A DNA stretch of 64,000 bases from Odiellus spinosus (taxonomy: Eukaryota > Arthropoda > Arachnida > Opiliones > Phalangiidae), in contig OY987236.1 of NCBI GenBank assembly GCA_963920705.1, positions 13,769,360-13,833,359 on the forward strand, written 5' to 3'. Each line of letters starts with the position of its first letter. Position 1 is the stretch's first letter. The notes beneath the pieces were generated by a model. That model worked only from the letters and a program-made list of their open reading frames with translations, did no database searches and had not been told where the DNA came from. This document shows, piece after piece, positions 10,410 to 21,618 of the stretch. Position numbers and translations under genes: made by a program.

Positions 10410-11858
10410 TTGCCTCAAAATTAGGCAAAACAGGGTAATCAGGAAAATTTATGGAAGTACGAGTACTTGGGCAATAACTCCAATTTGATTAATAAGCCCT
10501 GTTCAGACGATACAACTTGTTTTAACTCAATTAATCATGACTGATCTTTTTTCTTCTTAACCTACGTTTTGGATGCCACTCATCTAGTGCTCGAAGTTAA
10601 AATTTTCTTAATTGGATAGATCTGCTGAGTATCCCTTTTTATCCAAAACTTCATAGGCCGTCGAAAAAATGGTGAGAGCACCACTTTAAGTACATAGATC
10701 ATTATTTCATTACAGTACCATGTACAAACGGCTTAAAACGCCCTGAAACGTCAAACCAAGGCGAAATTTTTACTCGACAAAATAGACTTAATTAAAATCG
10801 AAATCAACAAAAGAAAGGGGTATAAAAGGGAGAAAAAAAAACTACAAGGTCTACTAATTACTATGGTAATTACTGATTGGGACCAAATTAAGGCATTTAT
10901 CAAAGAGGATTAAGATAAAAATTGGAGTATAAAGCTAGTGGAGAAATTTGAGTTTCAAGAGCGGCTTACAAAATGAATTAAGCTCGGATGTAGTGATACT
11001 TAACGTTTTTACCTGATAGGGAATAAGCAGTCGTTGCAAATTAATCTTGGACGCGAAAATAGAATAGTGTATAGAAACGACAACCCTAATTTAAGATCTA
11101 ATCACCCTAAAATAGCCATTAATAAAGCCAATTCCATGGCAAAAAGTCATTTATCCCCAACGCCGTCAAAAGTGCGACCATGGCGCGAGTGGGTGGTGAG
11201 AGAGAAAACAGTCCAGGGATTTTAACAACCCAAACACGCGGAGTCCACGAAGAAATGTAAAGGTATTATGTAAAGGAACATAATCAAGATACTTAATAGA
11301 AATTAATTATAAACATTAAAATATTGTTAGAAATAGTTTCATTATTATCAAGCGAAACCTATAGATCGTAACCAAACATGATTTTTTTACCAACGTGACT
11401 GACGCTAGCCCATGATGTTTACTCTAAATTGACAATCTTGCGAGTTAATCAAGCCTAATTTTACGAAAGTATGAAACTGAGACTTGAATGTGATCTTGGT
11501 TTTCTTTTTCACCTGATCTTTAACGAGATGGATTAGAATGAGGAGTCATTAAATCGAGAAACCACGTCATTAACATATCACAGCTTGGAGGCTCGCGGGA
11601 TCACTCCACAATCATATTTTATTTTTCTTATTTAATGAAAATGTGATGAATTTTAGAATAAAGTTTTTAATTTTTTAATACGTGTAAGATTAAAGGGAGA
11701 ATGTCCGTGATATATAGTTTAGGCTAAGATTCGTAGATGTCTTCTCTCTGACCTAACAAATATTAGACTAGAATTAAGTACAGAAATTAGAATACTGGTA
11801 TTTTCCCCTTATAGAATTCTCTTCTCCATAGTTCAAATCAAAAGTCTATCACATTATT
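10410..11858. other. Non-coding stretch
   Basis: No gene recognised. TTAA followed by AGGGAGAATGTCC at about 11692 looks like a solitary end of the TTAA foldback family without a visible partner. A 63-codon open frame at 11034-11225 has no recognisable features. Confidence 0.4.
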
Positions 11859-12212
11859 CCATAAAAATAAACAACGCCACGTAGCTTAATACTATCAGCA
11901 AAAGGTCGAGGTAAATGTACCGGCAGATTCTGATTCGAGACACTCTAGCGGCCTCAGTCGCCATGTAAATAGTGAACGGAGGAAGCGACACACTTTGGAG
12001 TAATTTCGTAGTTTGGGAGGGATGACAATATAGTCAAGCGCAGCCCGATTAAAAATTTCGTCCCTATTTCCGACTCAAAATATCGAGGTCGAGTTCAAAT
12101 CACTCGAGCCAGACAGGGGTGACGACTTTTTCGCTATTTTTAAATGATGGCCTAGTACGTTTATCTGGCCCTTTTGCTGATAGTATTAAGCTACGGGCGT
12201 TTACTTTTATGG
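11859..12212. mobile_element. 354-bp MITE with ~60-bp inverted repeats (CCATAAAA ends)
   Basis: The left end begins CCATAAAAATAAACAACGCC and continues through CTTAATACTATCAGCAAAAG. The reverse complement of the right end begins CCATAAAAGTAAACGCCCGT followed by the same AGCTTAATACTATCAGCAAAAG block. ATT flanks both sides, compatible with a short target duplication. The centre includes GACTCAAAATATCGAGGTCG and ACTCGAGCCAGACAGGGGTG. A shorter copy is at 26392 and a fragment at 55158. Non-coding; superfamily not assigned. Confidence 0.85.
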
Positions 12213-13913
12213 ATTAAAGTTAGATTTTTGATATTATATTACTTCATTTGCTTCAAACTTTGAGACAAAGCCGATTTTCATATTGTCCCCGTAATATTTT
12301 TGAAAATTTAAGAGAATTGCTTCAATATCCAAAACAGATGTTACCAACTGCAGCCTCTCGTCGTATACAAAACGTGACACTTTACGTATCGAAAATTAAA
12401 ACAATATTCCCATCTCTAATAGAGTATATTTAGAAATTTTTCAATTAAAATCCATAAAATGCATATATTCTATACAATTAATTTCAACGTGATTTGGCAC
12501 TGACTATAATCTTTTCTGTAAGGTTTAACGTTGTGTATCGATTCGCTTCGACTTTCACCATTACTCCAACTCATCTTGAACAGTATATAGTACTTTATAT
12601 GATAATATAATATGTTATTATACTCCATCTAGTTGCAATATCCAATCCTTAGAGAACCTTGAGGGCGTTGTCCTTTGGATATTTCCAATATCTATACCTC
12701 CCCATAAAATTTTAAGAACCTTTTAGTGACTTTTAAGAAAAGCAACCGGGGACGTCAATAATATCTGCTGTTGCTTCTTAAAGGCTAAGTCTCAGTGTCT
12801 TAAAGGGATAACACCCAATGAAATATACCTCTATCTTTTCGTGTAATCTTTGAAACGTCATTTTTGACGGGTAATATAGCTATTAAACATAATTCCCGTT
12901 GAAGTTTACAAACATATACCATATCTAAAGTTCAGAGTGTGAGCCCATTATCTTCCATCAATGGTAATATAATAACCATATCGTCATTCTCTTCGTCAAC
13001 CTCTCTATATACTCAATCGTCAACCTTTCTCGCTTATAGTTTTGCCTTCTAGGTACCAATCAATGAACTTATAATGGAATTAGTATGACGTTCTTGGATT
13101 CACCTAGGCCTTCAAGCCTCGCCTTATAATTTAGCTGAGAGGAACTATATATAGCGGGGCATCTGAGGTGAATCTATGAATACAACAGACGGCTTATATT
13201 CTAGATTTGGTATAGGTATCTTATATTGCGCTAGCGAGTGAGACGTAATTTCAAAAGGGCGTATATCTAAGGTATATTGGAGAGTTTATAGCGTCTATTC
13301 TAAGGTTGAAATTATCAAGAATAGTTGGCAAAGAGGGAAAACTTGAGGCGCGGATTGATATACAATGTTCAACCTGATTGGAATTGTTGACAATTTCACT
13401 TCGACAGGAGGATATATAGCGTGAATTATAGATATCACAATGTAAAACCTTGAGGCGGATTGATTTACAATTTGAAATACGGTACAGAAGGTTTTCGTCG
13501 TTGCCAACTTAACTTAATTGATCTCATTCAAGTACACAAGAACATCATCACGTACTTTGTAGCCAAAATTAGTCTGCTATTCACTTTCTCACCCCTCTAA
13601 AAAATAATAGTGTACCCTTGCGATTAATTTGTATTCAGTATGATAGGTCACTTTGTTTTATACCAATATTGTCAGAGATTGAAAGCGCGCCACTATATAT
13701 TTGAACATAGATATGCCGGTCCCATGACTAGATGTCGCGTAAGAGCTCCTGACCGGAAGGGTCATATTACAAGTAGAGAGAAAAAAAGATCTGCGCCGTA
13801 CTACGTAGTTAAAAAGTTATTGTTATTATTAAATACGTCCTCCTTTTGTCTTGACGCTCGCTCGTTATTTCGAGTACGTTTTTCAATCGCGGAATAATCT
13901 AACAAATATATTT
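12213..13913. repeat. Non-coding region with dispersed copies of a ~130-bp repeat
   Basis: Two places resemble the diverged tandem family of 41.2-42.1 kb. Around 12510-12600 it is forward (AGGTTTAACGTTGTGTATCG then ATTCGCTTCGACTTTCACC). Around 13320-13470 it is in reverse (GCGGATTGATATACAATGTT and GGCGGATTGATTTACAA). These are imperfect matches read by eye. No gene is supported; overlapping small open frames here have no features. Confidence 0.5.
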
Positions 13914-14119
13914 CAGGGTTCGTACAAGAACTTGCAATGAATACGGCATTAGTCTATTATATAGCATACTTTGTAGCCAAAATTAGTGACGCCTCTAAAA
14001 ATACTAGTGTTACTCGGGCGTTTAATTTTTATGCTGAGGCTAATTGAGTTCAAGAAAATTATTTAAAATTTGTCAGGAAAAACCCTGAAAAAGCCAGTGA
14101 AAAATATCTACGAACCCTG
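13914..14119. mobile_element. Short hAT-like MITE with CAGGGTTCGTA ends
   Basis: An 11-bp perfect terminal inverted repeat, CAGGGTTCGTA at 13914 and TACGAACCCTG ending at 14119, encloses about 206 bp. The interior near the right end reads GTCAGGAAAAACCCTGAAAA, a style seen in small hAT-derived elements. I do not see a clean 8-bp target duplication, so the assignment rests on the ends alone. Confidence 0.55.
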
Positions 14120-15604
14120 TATGGTTTTCGAAAGACTATTTTACCTTTTTCTATTGTTATAATGTTCTTTGGAAATCAAGGTTATTTGTTTGATCCGCGC
14201 ACCTTACATTGATATTCCCCCGCGCGGACGTCACTTCTAACCGTGGTAACTCTTCGCCCTCGTCCAGATTATATTGGAATCTGACAAAGACAGTTAAGAC
14301 AGAGAGAAGGGACGCCCTCGCGCGCGAACGTCGAGTCTTTTCTTAATTGATTCGACACTCCGTTCCAACAGTATACCATCACCCTAGCGCGCCCTACTAA
14401 TAGTAGATCCCTCGGCCAACCCTGCCTTGCCACTATACATATATATCCTTTAGCTCGGCCTAGTATACCCCCTAATGGTCTTTCTTAACGACCCTCTTTT
14501 AATCAGTAACCCTCTCTCTTAATCTTCAATTTCTATTAGCGTTCTAACGCCGGTACTAGAGGGCTTCTTCGGGCCTTGTGACGCTCTCCTTGTCTCATTC
14601 TCCACATCGTTCAATATATGCGCTTGGCAGGTTAATACCAGGCCTCATATGGGTGGGGAGGAAATACGTTTATACTGTCGCTGTGGCGCGAATGGAATTG
14701 AAAAGCTTAAATACGGATATTTTAACTGCTTATTTAAGGTTTATATACTTTTAGCCTGCATTGAATTATGGCTTCTTTGATCATTTTTAAAGGAATAGTT
14801 AGAATAAATATAAATTCGTTTTTTGCGAAACAATAATCAATCTTAATAGTTGCTATCATAAAAGAGGAGCTTACTTATGGAATGTTGCCGTCGACGTCAA
14901 CAGCTATGTCATGGCTTGCACGGCTCATAGTGCTCGTGAGCACCGAGCATTTCTTAAACTTTTGTTTTCTGTATCCACGTCAGCTCCAAAGGTTGGATCT
15001 CTCCTGAGTGACTGAACCGTCTAACCCCTAGCCTTTTACGAAAAAGGAAATAACTGCTCTGTATAACCTTAACGCCACTTGATTTCGTGACGTAGTTAGC
15101 AACATTCGAACAAGATATCGCACCCACAACTTCTTTTATTATATCAACTGTTAAACGATCCTCGAAGTGAACGCGTTAAAATAAAAACCATGTGGCACTA
15201 TTCCTTTAAATATAGCAATCTGGATGTAATGAATTTTTGATTTTGTAGGATTATTTTGTCACTTTCATTTATGAAAGGAACCAATTTCGATTAAAAAACC
15301 AATTAGCAGGAATTATAAGGAAAAATTAAAATAGATTTAAAACATTTTCTTCTCTATCGTCAAAAGTAGAGCTCTAAATCGGTAATTTACGCTGTAAAAT
15401 ACCAGGGTAATGGTAAATTACGGTTTTCTCTGGTAAATTACCAAAATGTTAATATAAATTTAAAACTTTATGGATTAAAAGTGAAAAAAATTACCTTTTA
15501 ATTTACCAATTTTCATAATTTATGTTAATTTTAGGACTCTAAAGTATACTTGATCCATGATTCAATACATGCTATGGGACCGTCCCTATCGTTAGTGAAA
15601 TATC
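14120..15604. other. Non-coding region with a GC-richer stretch (about 14190-14600)
   Basis: The GC-richer part contains a GACGTCAC half-CRE and several CGCGCG motifs. A smaller block at 15380-15520 repeats GGTAATTTAC / GTAAATTACC in both orientations. A regulatory role for the GC-richer part is possible but unsupported. No exon recognised. Confidence 0.35.
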
Positions 15605-15608
15605 CTCA

Positions 15609-15888
15609 TGTTAGCGATAAAATAATAGAAATAGGTCTAAGATAAGAAGAGTGTAGGCAAATAAAAAAAATAGACTTATAAAAAAATGTGTAATAGACCT
15701 TTAAACCGATGTTTACTTTAGTGATAAAGAGAGTTGATTAGGCAGTGTAATTTTGGTTGTTCGCGAGATAGGCCGTGGAAATGTATGATCCTAACGAATG
15801 CTAATAAACTTGATATTTTTTAATAAGCGCAAATAATTGATACGGATGTTGTAGTACGGGTGAATTCGGGTTTTATAATTAGCTAACA
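15609..15888 (+). repeat. 5' LTR
   Basis: 280 bp, begins TGTTAGC and ends GCTAACA, a 7-bp perfect terminal inversion with the canonical TG...CA. In LTR elements it supplies the promoter. No textbook TATA box stands out in this AT-rich repeat, so an initiator-type start cannot be excluded. Confidence 0.97.
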
Positions 15889-15890
15889 TT

Positions 15891-15908
15891 TCAGAAGTGG
15901 GATTCGAA
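15891..15908 (+). other. Primer-binding site complementary to tRNA-Leu
   Basis: TCAGAAGTGGGATTCGAA starts two bases after the LTR. This 18-mer is the exact complement of the T-arm/acceptor part of leucine tRNA as I recall it (TTCGAATCCCACTTCTGA). The usual TGG that pairs with the tRNA's terminal CCA is missing. The match therefore begins inside the acceptor stem, which is unusual and suggests priming from a shortened or internally paired tRNA. Confidence 0.7.
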
Positions 15909-15980
15909 ATCCATGTGTTAGTCGTGAAAAAAAAAAAATATATCGAGGATACAAAGTGCGAGAGTATCACACTGAACCGT

Positions 15981-18900
15981 ATGCAAGGACAGACGATTTG
16001 CCCGCACATACGACGCAGTGAACGGGTAAAATCTAGTGGTTCGACGGAAAGACGGACGGAGCGATGCAAAGTGTGTAAGTCCAACGAAGCTTTAGAGACA
16101 CGGGAAGATAAGGATTTCAACGAAAGCGACTTGGACGAATACGAAATTTACCGGAACAAGGCAACAAACGAGACTATCACAATCAGTAAATCAGAAGTTG
16201 GTAACAAATTGGGTCACGATAACGAATACGAGAACGATCGGTCACGAATTGAAGAGTCCAACGACAGCAGCTTGGAAGAAACCGATTGTTTTTACGAAAG
16301 CAGTCCCGGTCATCAGAGTGTAGATTTACAAGGTAACGAACACCACGAAGTAAACTCAATCGATGATTGGATAATAACGGACAAGATATCAGACGTGCGA
16401 GTTCGAGCGTGTCGAGTACGAGATAACGAAATGCCGAACAACGGAGATGGTCAGAACGTACGGACTGGAGAAAATATGATACCCCCAGCTGGATTTATAT
16501 CAATGGACATGTTCCAACTAGCGATTAAAACCGCAGTTACAACCGCAGTTCAAGAAACCATCACCGCTATGAATAGCAACCAAAATCGGAACGCAGATGA
16601 TCAGGCAGCTGGAGGAGTATATCAGACTGCTGATGGATCTAATTCAAACCGAAGTGGAACCGGAAACGTCCATTATCATTGGGGTGAAGTGAGTCAGGTA
16701 TTACCGAATTTTGATCCTGAAAATGCTCCACATCAGTCCATACGAATGTGGATACGGAAAGTCAATGATGTTGCGCAAGCTTACGGATGGAATGAAAGAG
16801 TAACATTGAACAACGCCTTGCCAAAACTCAAAGGTTCAGCAAAAATCTGGTTTGAGGGATTGGAAACGAGTGTCCATACTTGGGAACAGTGGCAAACGCT
16901 ATTAATTGAATGGTTCCCAGCTACGAAGGATACTCAGCAATTGCATAGAGAAATGGAGCAACGTATACGTCATGCAGGAGAACCAGTCGAAAAATACTAT
17001 CATGAAAAGATAGCTAAGGCGAGGTTATGTGGGTTAAAGGACGAAGCTATGATTGAGTACCTCATAACGGGACTGAATGATAAAGAGTTGATTATGGCGC
17101 TAACCATGCGAGACTTCAAATCGCCATCGGAATTGTTGAAATGCATTAAGCAACTCGAAGCTAGATTGAAGGTGACAAATGAAGCCTCAACAATAACCAA
17201 GACGAAGGGTACATACGAGAGATTAAGGGAAATTCCGAGTAAATGGCAAACACGGAACGACACAAACAGGGTATTTTATCAGTCGAATGACAAGAACAGG
17301 ATAACTTCCCAATCGAATGATAAGAACAGGACATCGAATCCAGGAAATCAATGCTCCAATAGAAAGCCTAGAGTTAATGACCAGGGAGAAGCCCTTTGTT
17401 ACAATTGTAATGATTACGGACATTTTTCGAGAAGTTGTCCAAAACCGCAACGGAAAAATCGCTGTGGGATATGCAGCCGAACTAATCACGAGACTAAGGA
17501 CTGCAGATATAAGAAAACAAAAGATGATCGCGAAACCATGCATGTAGACAGCGAACTGCCAAGTGAAGATGGTAACACAAAATATTTCATGGACGCATAT
17601 ATCAACGATCATCCCGTCAAATCGTATTTAGACATGGGCAGCAAATGTATTATCCTACGAAAAAGCAGCGCGGATGAGTTTGGTCTACATTACGAGAAGC
17701 CGTCGAAAGACATTTCAATCGGAAGTTACGGTGGTGGAAAACGTATTGTACCCTTGGGAACCACGAGAGCAATGATTAAAGTTGATCAAGCCAGTGCTGA
17801 GGTAGAAATTGTCGTAGTACGAGACGAAACTCAAGATATACCGTTACTTATTGGCCAACCATTGACAGAACTCCCGAACATAACAGTTATCAAGCGTAAA
17901 AATACCATAAGACTGTTTGAAGAAAATCAACTGTCTACTGGAGAAGACGACTGTTTACGAGACATTCAAATTCCGGAATTACCACCACAAGCTATTAACC
18001 TCTGGGCGAAGGAAGCTTCCGTAATCCCAGCGAATTATGTGGGATTTATAGATCTAATCACTGATGGAAAAATCCGAGACCAAGACTTGTTTATTGAAGG
18101 ACAAATAAGAATGTTTCCCGGAAATCAATATTGCATACCGAGAGGAGTTTATGCTGTTAATATTGACGGTTTTTCAAGGGTGCCTGTTATCAACCTTTCA
18201 GGGACAAAACTGGAAATTAAGACTGGACAAAAGGTTTTACGTGCCAACCCTTGCCAAGCACTATCAACGGCAGGGGATGTTTATCACATTGATAAGCGGG
18301 ACTCTCAACCAATACTTCTAGGTGAAATAAACACTGGACCTGATGTAACCATGGAGTGTAAGGAGCAGTTACGACAGCTTCTAAACGAGTATCGTGACTG
18401 TTTTGCTGAGAGCTTAAGGGAGCTGGGTAGAACAAATCAAGCGGTAATGAAAATTGAAGTAGATTCAGCGCAGCCAATCACGTATCGACCTTATCGACTG
18501 TCTTACGCCGAAAGAGACAAAGTCAGAAACAAAATATCCGAGCTTCTGGACGCCAGAATTATTGAAGAATCGACGTCACCGTACTCTAGTCCAATTTTAA
18601 TTGTCAAAAAGAAGACAGGAGATGAAAGACTTTGTGTGGACTACAGAGCCCTCAACCGTATCACAAAAAAAGATGCTTTCCCATTGCCTCTGATTGATGA
18701 TCAGCTTGAAAGGTTAAGCGGACAGAGATATTTTACGAGTTTAGACCTTACGTCCGGCTATTACCAGATACCGGTTGATAAAGAGTCACAGGAGAAGACT
18801 GCGTTTGTAACGCCAGATGGACATTATCATTTCTTAAGTATGCCCTTTGGACTTGCTAACGGGCCAGCAGTATTTCAAAGGATGATGAATACGGTCTTGG

Positions 18901-21218
18901 GTACATTGCGTTTTACTATTGCATTAACGTATATGGATGATGTCCTAATTCCATCAACTACGGAGGAACAGGGAATAGAACACTTGAAATTTGTCCTCGA
19001 CGTGTTCAGAAGAGCTAATTTAACGTTAAATTTGAAGAAATGCTACTTTCTACAGACCGAAATAGAATACCTTGGATTTGAAATAAACCATAATGGAATT
19101 CGACCAGGCAAGCGTAAGATCGAATGTGTGAAGGATTTTCCAAGACCGCAGAATGTACATGAAGTACGCAGATTCTTAGGACTTTCCAGTTATTTTCGGA
19201 GGTTCGTAAAAGGGTTCGCAGCCGAAGCAGCACCTATCTCAAGGCTATTACGCAAAGAGGAAGATTTTGTTTGGGCAGAAGAACAAGAACATGCCTTCAA
19301 AAATCTCAAGACTAAGCTAACTGAAAGACCGATATTAGCACTTTACAATCCCCAAGCGTTAACGGAAGTTCATACAGATGCTAGTCAAGTAGGCGTTGGG
19401 GCCATTTTGATGCAGCGAGGCTCGGATGAGAAGATGCATCCAATTCACTATGCCAGTAGGAAGACTACCAAGGAAGAAGCACGCTACCATTCAAGCGAAT
19501 TAGAGACATTGGCAGTTGTATGGGGCCTTGTAAAGTTCCGGGCCTATCTAATTGGACTCAAGTTCATGGTAATCACCGACTGCAGTTCTATCAGATCAAC
19601 GTTAGCGAAAAAGCATCTCGTTCCCCGAATCGGGAGATGGTGGCTGTCTCTACAAGAGTACGATTTTGAGGTTGAGCATCGGCCTGGTGAAAGAATGAGT
19701 CACGTCGATGCCCTTAGTCGAGCGCCAATTTACGAACCAGAAGAACTTGAAATAGTTAAAGGAATTGAAGTTTTACATACTGAGGTTTCGACTGAAGATT
19801 GGCTAATCGCTGCCCAGCATACCGATAAGAAGATTCAATATACGAAAGAAATGCTCAGCAAGACTGGAAAACTGTCGAAAGAAGAGAAACAGATTCGAGA
19901 AGATTTTGCTCTAAGACAAGGTCGGGTTTTTCGTCGCATCCACAAGGGCAAAGAGGGAGAAGAAAAACTACTATGGGTCGTTCCAGATATTGCAAGATGG
20001 CGGATAGTCAAAAATAATCATGATGATATCGGCCATGTAGGTGTCGATAAGACATGCTTAAAGATACAAGAAACGTATTGGTTCCCGAGACTACGCCGTT
20101 ACGTAAGGAGATACGTTTCTGGATGTCTGGACTGCCTTTTTCATAAACGTCCGGCTGGGAAACAACCTGGAATGTTGCACCCAATAGATAAGATCGGCAT
20201 ACCCTTTCATACTGTGCACATGGACCATTTGGGCCCTTTTATTCGAAGCACTAAGGGCAATACTCACCTCATTGCCGCAGTTGATGCCTTTACCAAATTT
20301 ACGATACTTCGAGCAGTTAGAGATACTGGTATGGGATCAACGATGAAGTTTTTGCAAGATTTGATTGGAATCTTTGGCTCTCCTAGTAGACTAATTACCG
20401 ACCAAGGCACTTCGTATACAGGAAAAGCGTTTGAAGATCTATGCAAAAGGTCCTACATCAAGCATATTTTGAATGCTACGGCTACGCCACGAGGGAACGG
20501 CCAAATTGAGAGAATAAATCGTCAATTAACACCAGCAATTGCAAGTATGTGCGAAAGAACGGATGAAAAAGATTGGGATAACCACTTGCATCAAATTCAA
20601 TGGGGCATTAATAATACATATCACAGCGCAACAAAGTATACACCATTCGCCCTATTGTTCAACTACAAGTCCAATAATCCCACCAATAACTTCATGGAAA
20701 CTGAAATTTTACAGACTTTTGACGAAGAAGTTATAAAAAAAAGGGAAGATGCTATCGAAGCTATAAGGATAAATCAAGAAAAACAACGGCGAAGATATAA
20801 TGAGAAAAGGGCAAAAGCCACCATTTTTGAACCAGGAGATCTAGTAATCGTCGAACGCCAACCACAAGCCACAGGACAGTCGTCGAAGACTTCGGCAAAA
20901 TATAGAGGTCCTTATATAATAGCGGACAAGCTGAAATATGATAGATATTTAATTGAAGATCTACCTGAAAAACAACGCACTAACAAATTCTATAGAAATA
21001 CCGCGCCTGTAGATAAACTAAAGAGGTTCAACATAATTGACAATACTGAAGAGGATGATGTTGGGGAAACCACTCTAGAGCCGTTCGAAAACCTGGATTT
21101 AGTTCAATTACCACCCATGGAGAAAGATGACCAAATTGGTAAAGATGGAAGTAATGGTCAACAACGTAGAAGCTCGCGTATTGCAAATCGACACACTAAA
21201 AGTATTAGTAATAAATAG
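15981..21218 (+). CDS. gag-pol: Gag-Pol polyprotein of a Ty3/gypsy retrotransposon
   Basis: One uninterrupted frame of 1745 residues from the first ATG (15981). The frame is open upstream to 15897, but only from a GTG inside the primer-binding site, so the ATG is preferred; a later internal start is possible. Numbering from this ATG: retrotransposon Gag capsid region about 235-395 (W257); two CCHC zinc knuckles from C473 and C495; aspartic protease with D551-M-G where DTG/DSG is expected; RT with YMDD at 984-987; RNase H with D1133 and the HVDALSR end; integrase with an HHCC zinc region, then D1415, D1474 and E1510 (DD35E) and a GPY motif near 1643. No chromodomain is seen. Gag and Pol are fused without a frameshift or stop between them. 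The N-terminal ~200 residues are acidic and of unknown role. All catalytic motifs are intact except the protease threonine, so autonomy is plausible but uncertain. Confidence 0.96.
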   Translation: MQGQTICPHIRRSERVKSSGSTERRTERCKVCKSNEALETREDKDFNESDLDEYEIYRNKATNETITISKSEVGNKLGHDNEYENDRSRIEESNDSSLEETDCFYESSPGHQSVDLQGNEHHEVNSIDDWIITDKISDVRVRACRVRDNEMPNNGDGQNVRTGENMIPPAGFISMDMFQLAIKTAVTTAVQETITAMNSNQNRNADDQAAGGVYQTADGSNSNRSGTGNVHYHWGEVSQVLPNFDPENAPHQSIRMWIRKVNDVAQAYGWNERVTLNNALPKLKGSAKIWFEGLETSVHTWEQWQTLLIEWFPATKDTQQLHREMEQRIRHAGEPVEKYYHEKIAKARLCGLKDEAMIEYLITGLNDKELIMALTMRDFKSPSELLKCIKQLEARLKVTNEASTITKTKGTYERLREIPSKWQTRNDTNRVFYQSNDKNRITSQSNDKNRTSNPGNQCSNRKPRVNDQGEALCYNCNDYGHFSRSCPKPQRKNRCGICSRTNHETKDCRYKKTKDDRETMHVDSELPSEDGNTKYFMDAYINDHPVKSYLDMGSKCIILRKSSADEFGLHYEKPSKDISIGSYGGGKRIVPLGTTRAMIKVDQASAEVEIVVVRDETQDIPLLIGQPLTELPNITVIKRKNTIRLFEENQLSTGEDDCLRDIQIPELPPQAINLWAKEASVIPANYVGFIDLITDGKIRDQDLFIEGQIRMFPGNQYCIPRGVYAVNIDGFSRVPVINLSGTKLEIKTGQKVLRANPCQALSTAGDVYHIDKRDSQPILLGEINTGPDVTMECKEQLRQLLNEYRDCFAESLRELGRTNQAVMKIEVDSAQPITYRPYRLSYAERDKVRNKISELLDARIIEESTSPYSSPILIVKKKTGDERLCVDYRALNRITKKDAFPLPLIDDQLERLSGQRYFTSLDLTSGYYQIPVDKESQEKTAFVTPDGHYHFLSMPFGLANGPAVFQRMMNTVLGTLRFTIALTYMDDVLIPSTTEEQGIEHLKFVLDVFRRANLTLNLKKCYFLQTEIEYLGFEINHNGIRPGKRKIECVKDFPRPQNVHEVRRFLGLSSYFRRFVKGFAAEAAPISRLLRKEEDFVWAEEQEHAFKNLKTKLTERPILALYNPQALTEVHTDASQVGVGAILMQRGSDEKMHPIHYASRKTTKEEARYHSSELETLAVVWGLVKFRAYLIGLKFMVITDCSSIRSTLAKKHLVPRIGRWWLSLQEYDFEVEHRPGERMSHVDALSRAPIYEPEELEIVKGIEVLHTEVSTEDWLIAAQHTDKKIQYTKEMLSKTGKLSKEEKQIREDFALRQGRVFRRIHKGKEGEEKLLWVVPDIARWRIVKNNHDDIGHVGVDKTCLKIQETYWFPRLRRYVRRYVSGCLDCLFHKRPAGKQPGMLHPIDKIGIPFHTVHMDHLGPFIRSTKGNTHLIAAVDAFTKFTILRAVRDTGMGSTMKFLQDLIGIFGSPSRLITDQGTSYTGKAFEDLCKRSYIKHILNATATPRGNGQIERINRQLTPAIASMCERTDEKDWDNHLHQIQWGINNTYHSATKYTPFALLFNYKSNNPTNNFMETEILQTFDEEVIKKREDAIEAIRINQEKQRRRYNEKRAKATIFEPGDLVIVERQPQATGQSSKTSAKYRGPYIIADKLKYDRYLIEDLPEKQRTNKFYRNTAPVDKLKRFNIIDNTEEDDVGETTLEPFENLDLVQLPPMEKDDQIGKDGSNGQQRRSSRIANRHTKSISNK

Positions 21219-21334
21219 TAAATAAGTTAGGATTAAATTTTGTTTAGTTGTAATTGTAATTACTTTTAATTAAAATTAGTATGGATGTTTTAAAATATTT
21301 ATCAGGAGATAAAGTAATTATCAGAATGGCCGAA

Positions 21335-21614
21335 TGTTAGCGATAAAATAATAGAAATAGGTCTAAGATAAGAAGAGTGTAGGCAAATAAAAAAAATAGA
21401 CTTATAAAAAAATGTGTAATAGACCTTTAAACCGATGTTTACTTTAGTGATAAAGAGAGTTGATTAGGCAGTGTAATTTTGGTTGTTCGCGAGATAGGCC
21501 GTGGAAATGTATGATCCTAACGAATGCTAATAAACTTGATATTTTTTAATAAGCGCAAATAATTGATACGGATGTTGTAGTACGGGTGAATTCGGGTTTT
21601 ATAATTAGTTAACA
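21335..21614 (+). repeat. 3' LTR
   Basis: 280 bp, identical to the 5' LTR by eye except T at 21609 for C at 15883, which breaks the last part of its terminal inversion (GTTAACA). The preceding sequence has only a weak purine-rich stretch (AGGAGATAAAG at about 21304) as a polypurine-tract candidate. Confidence 0.97.
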
Positions 21615-21618
21615 CTCA

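Larger units (their letters stand above)
15609..21614 (+). mobile_element. Complete Ty3/gypsy LTR retrotransposon (6006 bp)
   Basis: Order: 280-bp 5' LTR, primer-binding site, one gag-pol reading frame, 116-bp untranslated part, 280-bp 3' LTR. CTCA flanks both ends (15605-15608 and 21615-21618), a 4-bp target duplication. By eye the two LTRs differ at one base only (C at 15883, T at 21609), so insertion was recent. Pol order (protease, RT, RNase H, integrase) is that of Ty3/gypsy (Metaviridae). No envelope-like frame follows pol. An mdg3/micropia-like relationship is suggested by the HVDALSR-type RNase H end but is not established. Confidence 0.97.

Noticed and set aside
14881-15080. Possible tRNA-like or structured RNA around the GC-richer patch
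   Set aside because: No acceptor, D, anticodon and T arms can be assembled; no GTTCRA box in the right place.
15897-15980. N-terminal extension of the gypsy polyprotein beginning at 15897
   Set aside because: The codon at 15897 is GTG inside the primer-binding site. The first ATG is at 15981, so the extension is unlikely to be translated.
15791-16120. 109-codon minus-strand open frame across the 5' LTR and gag start
   Set aside because: It is antisense to the LTR and gag with no domain; the plus-strand polyprotein explains the constraint.
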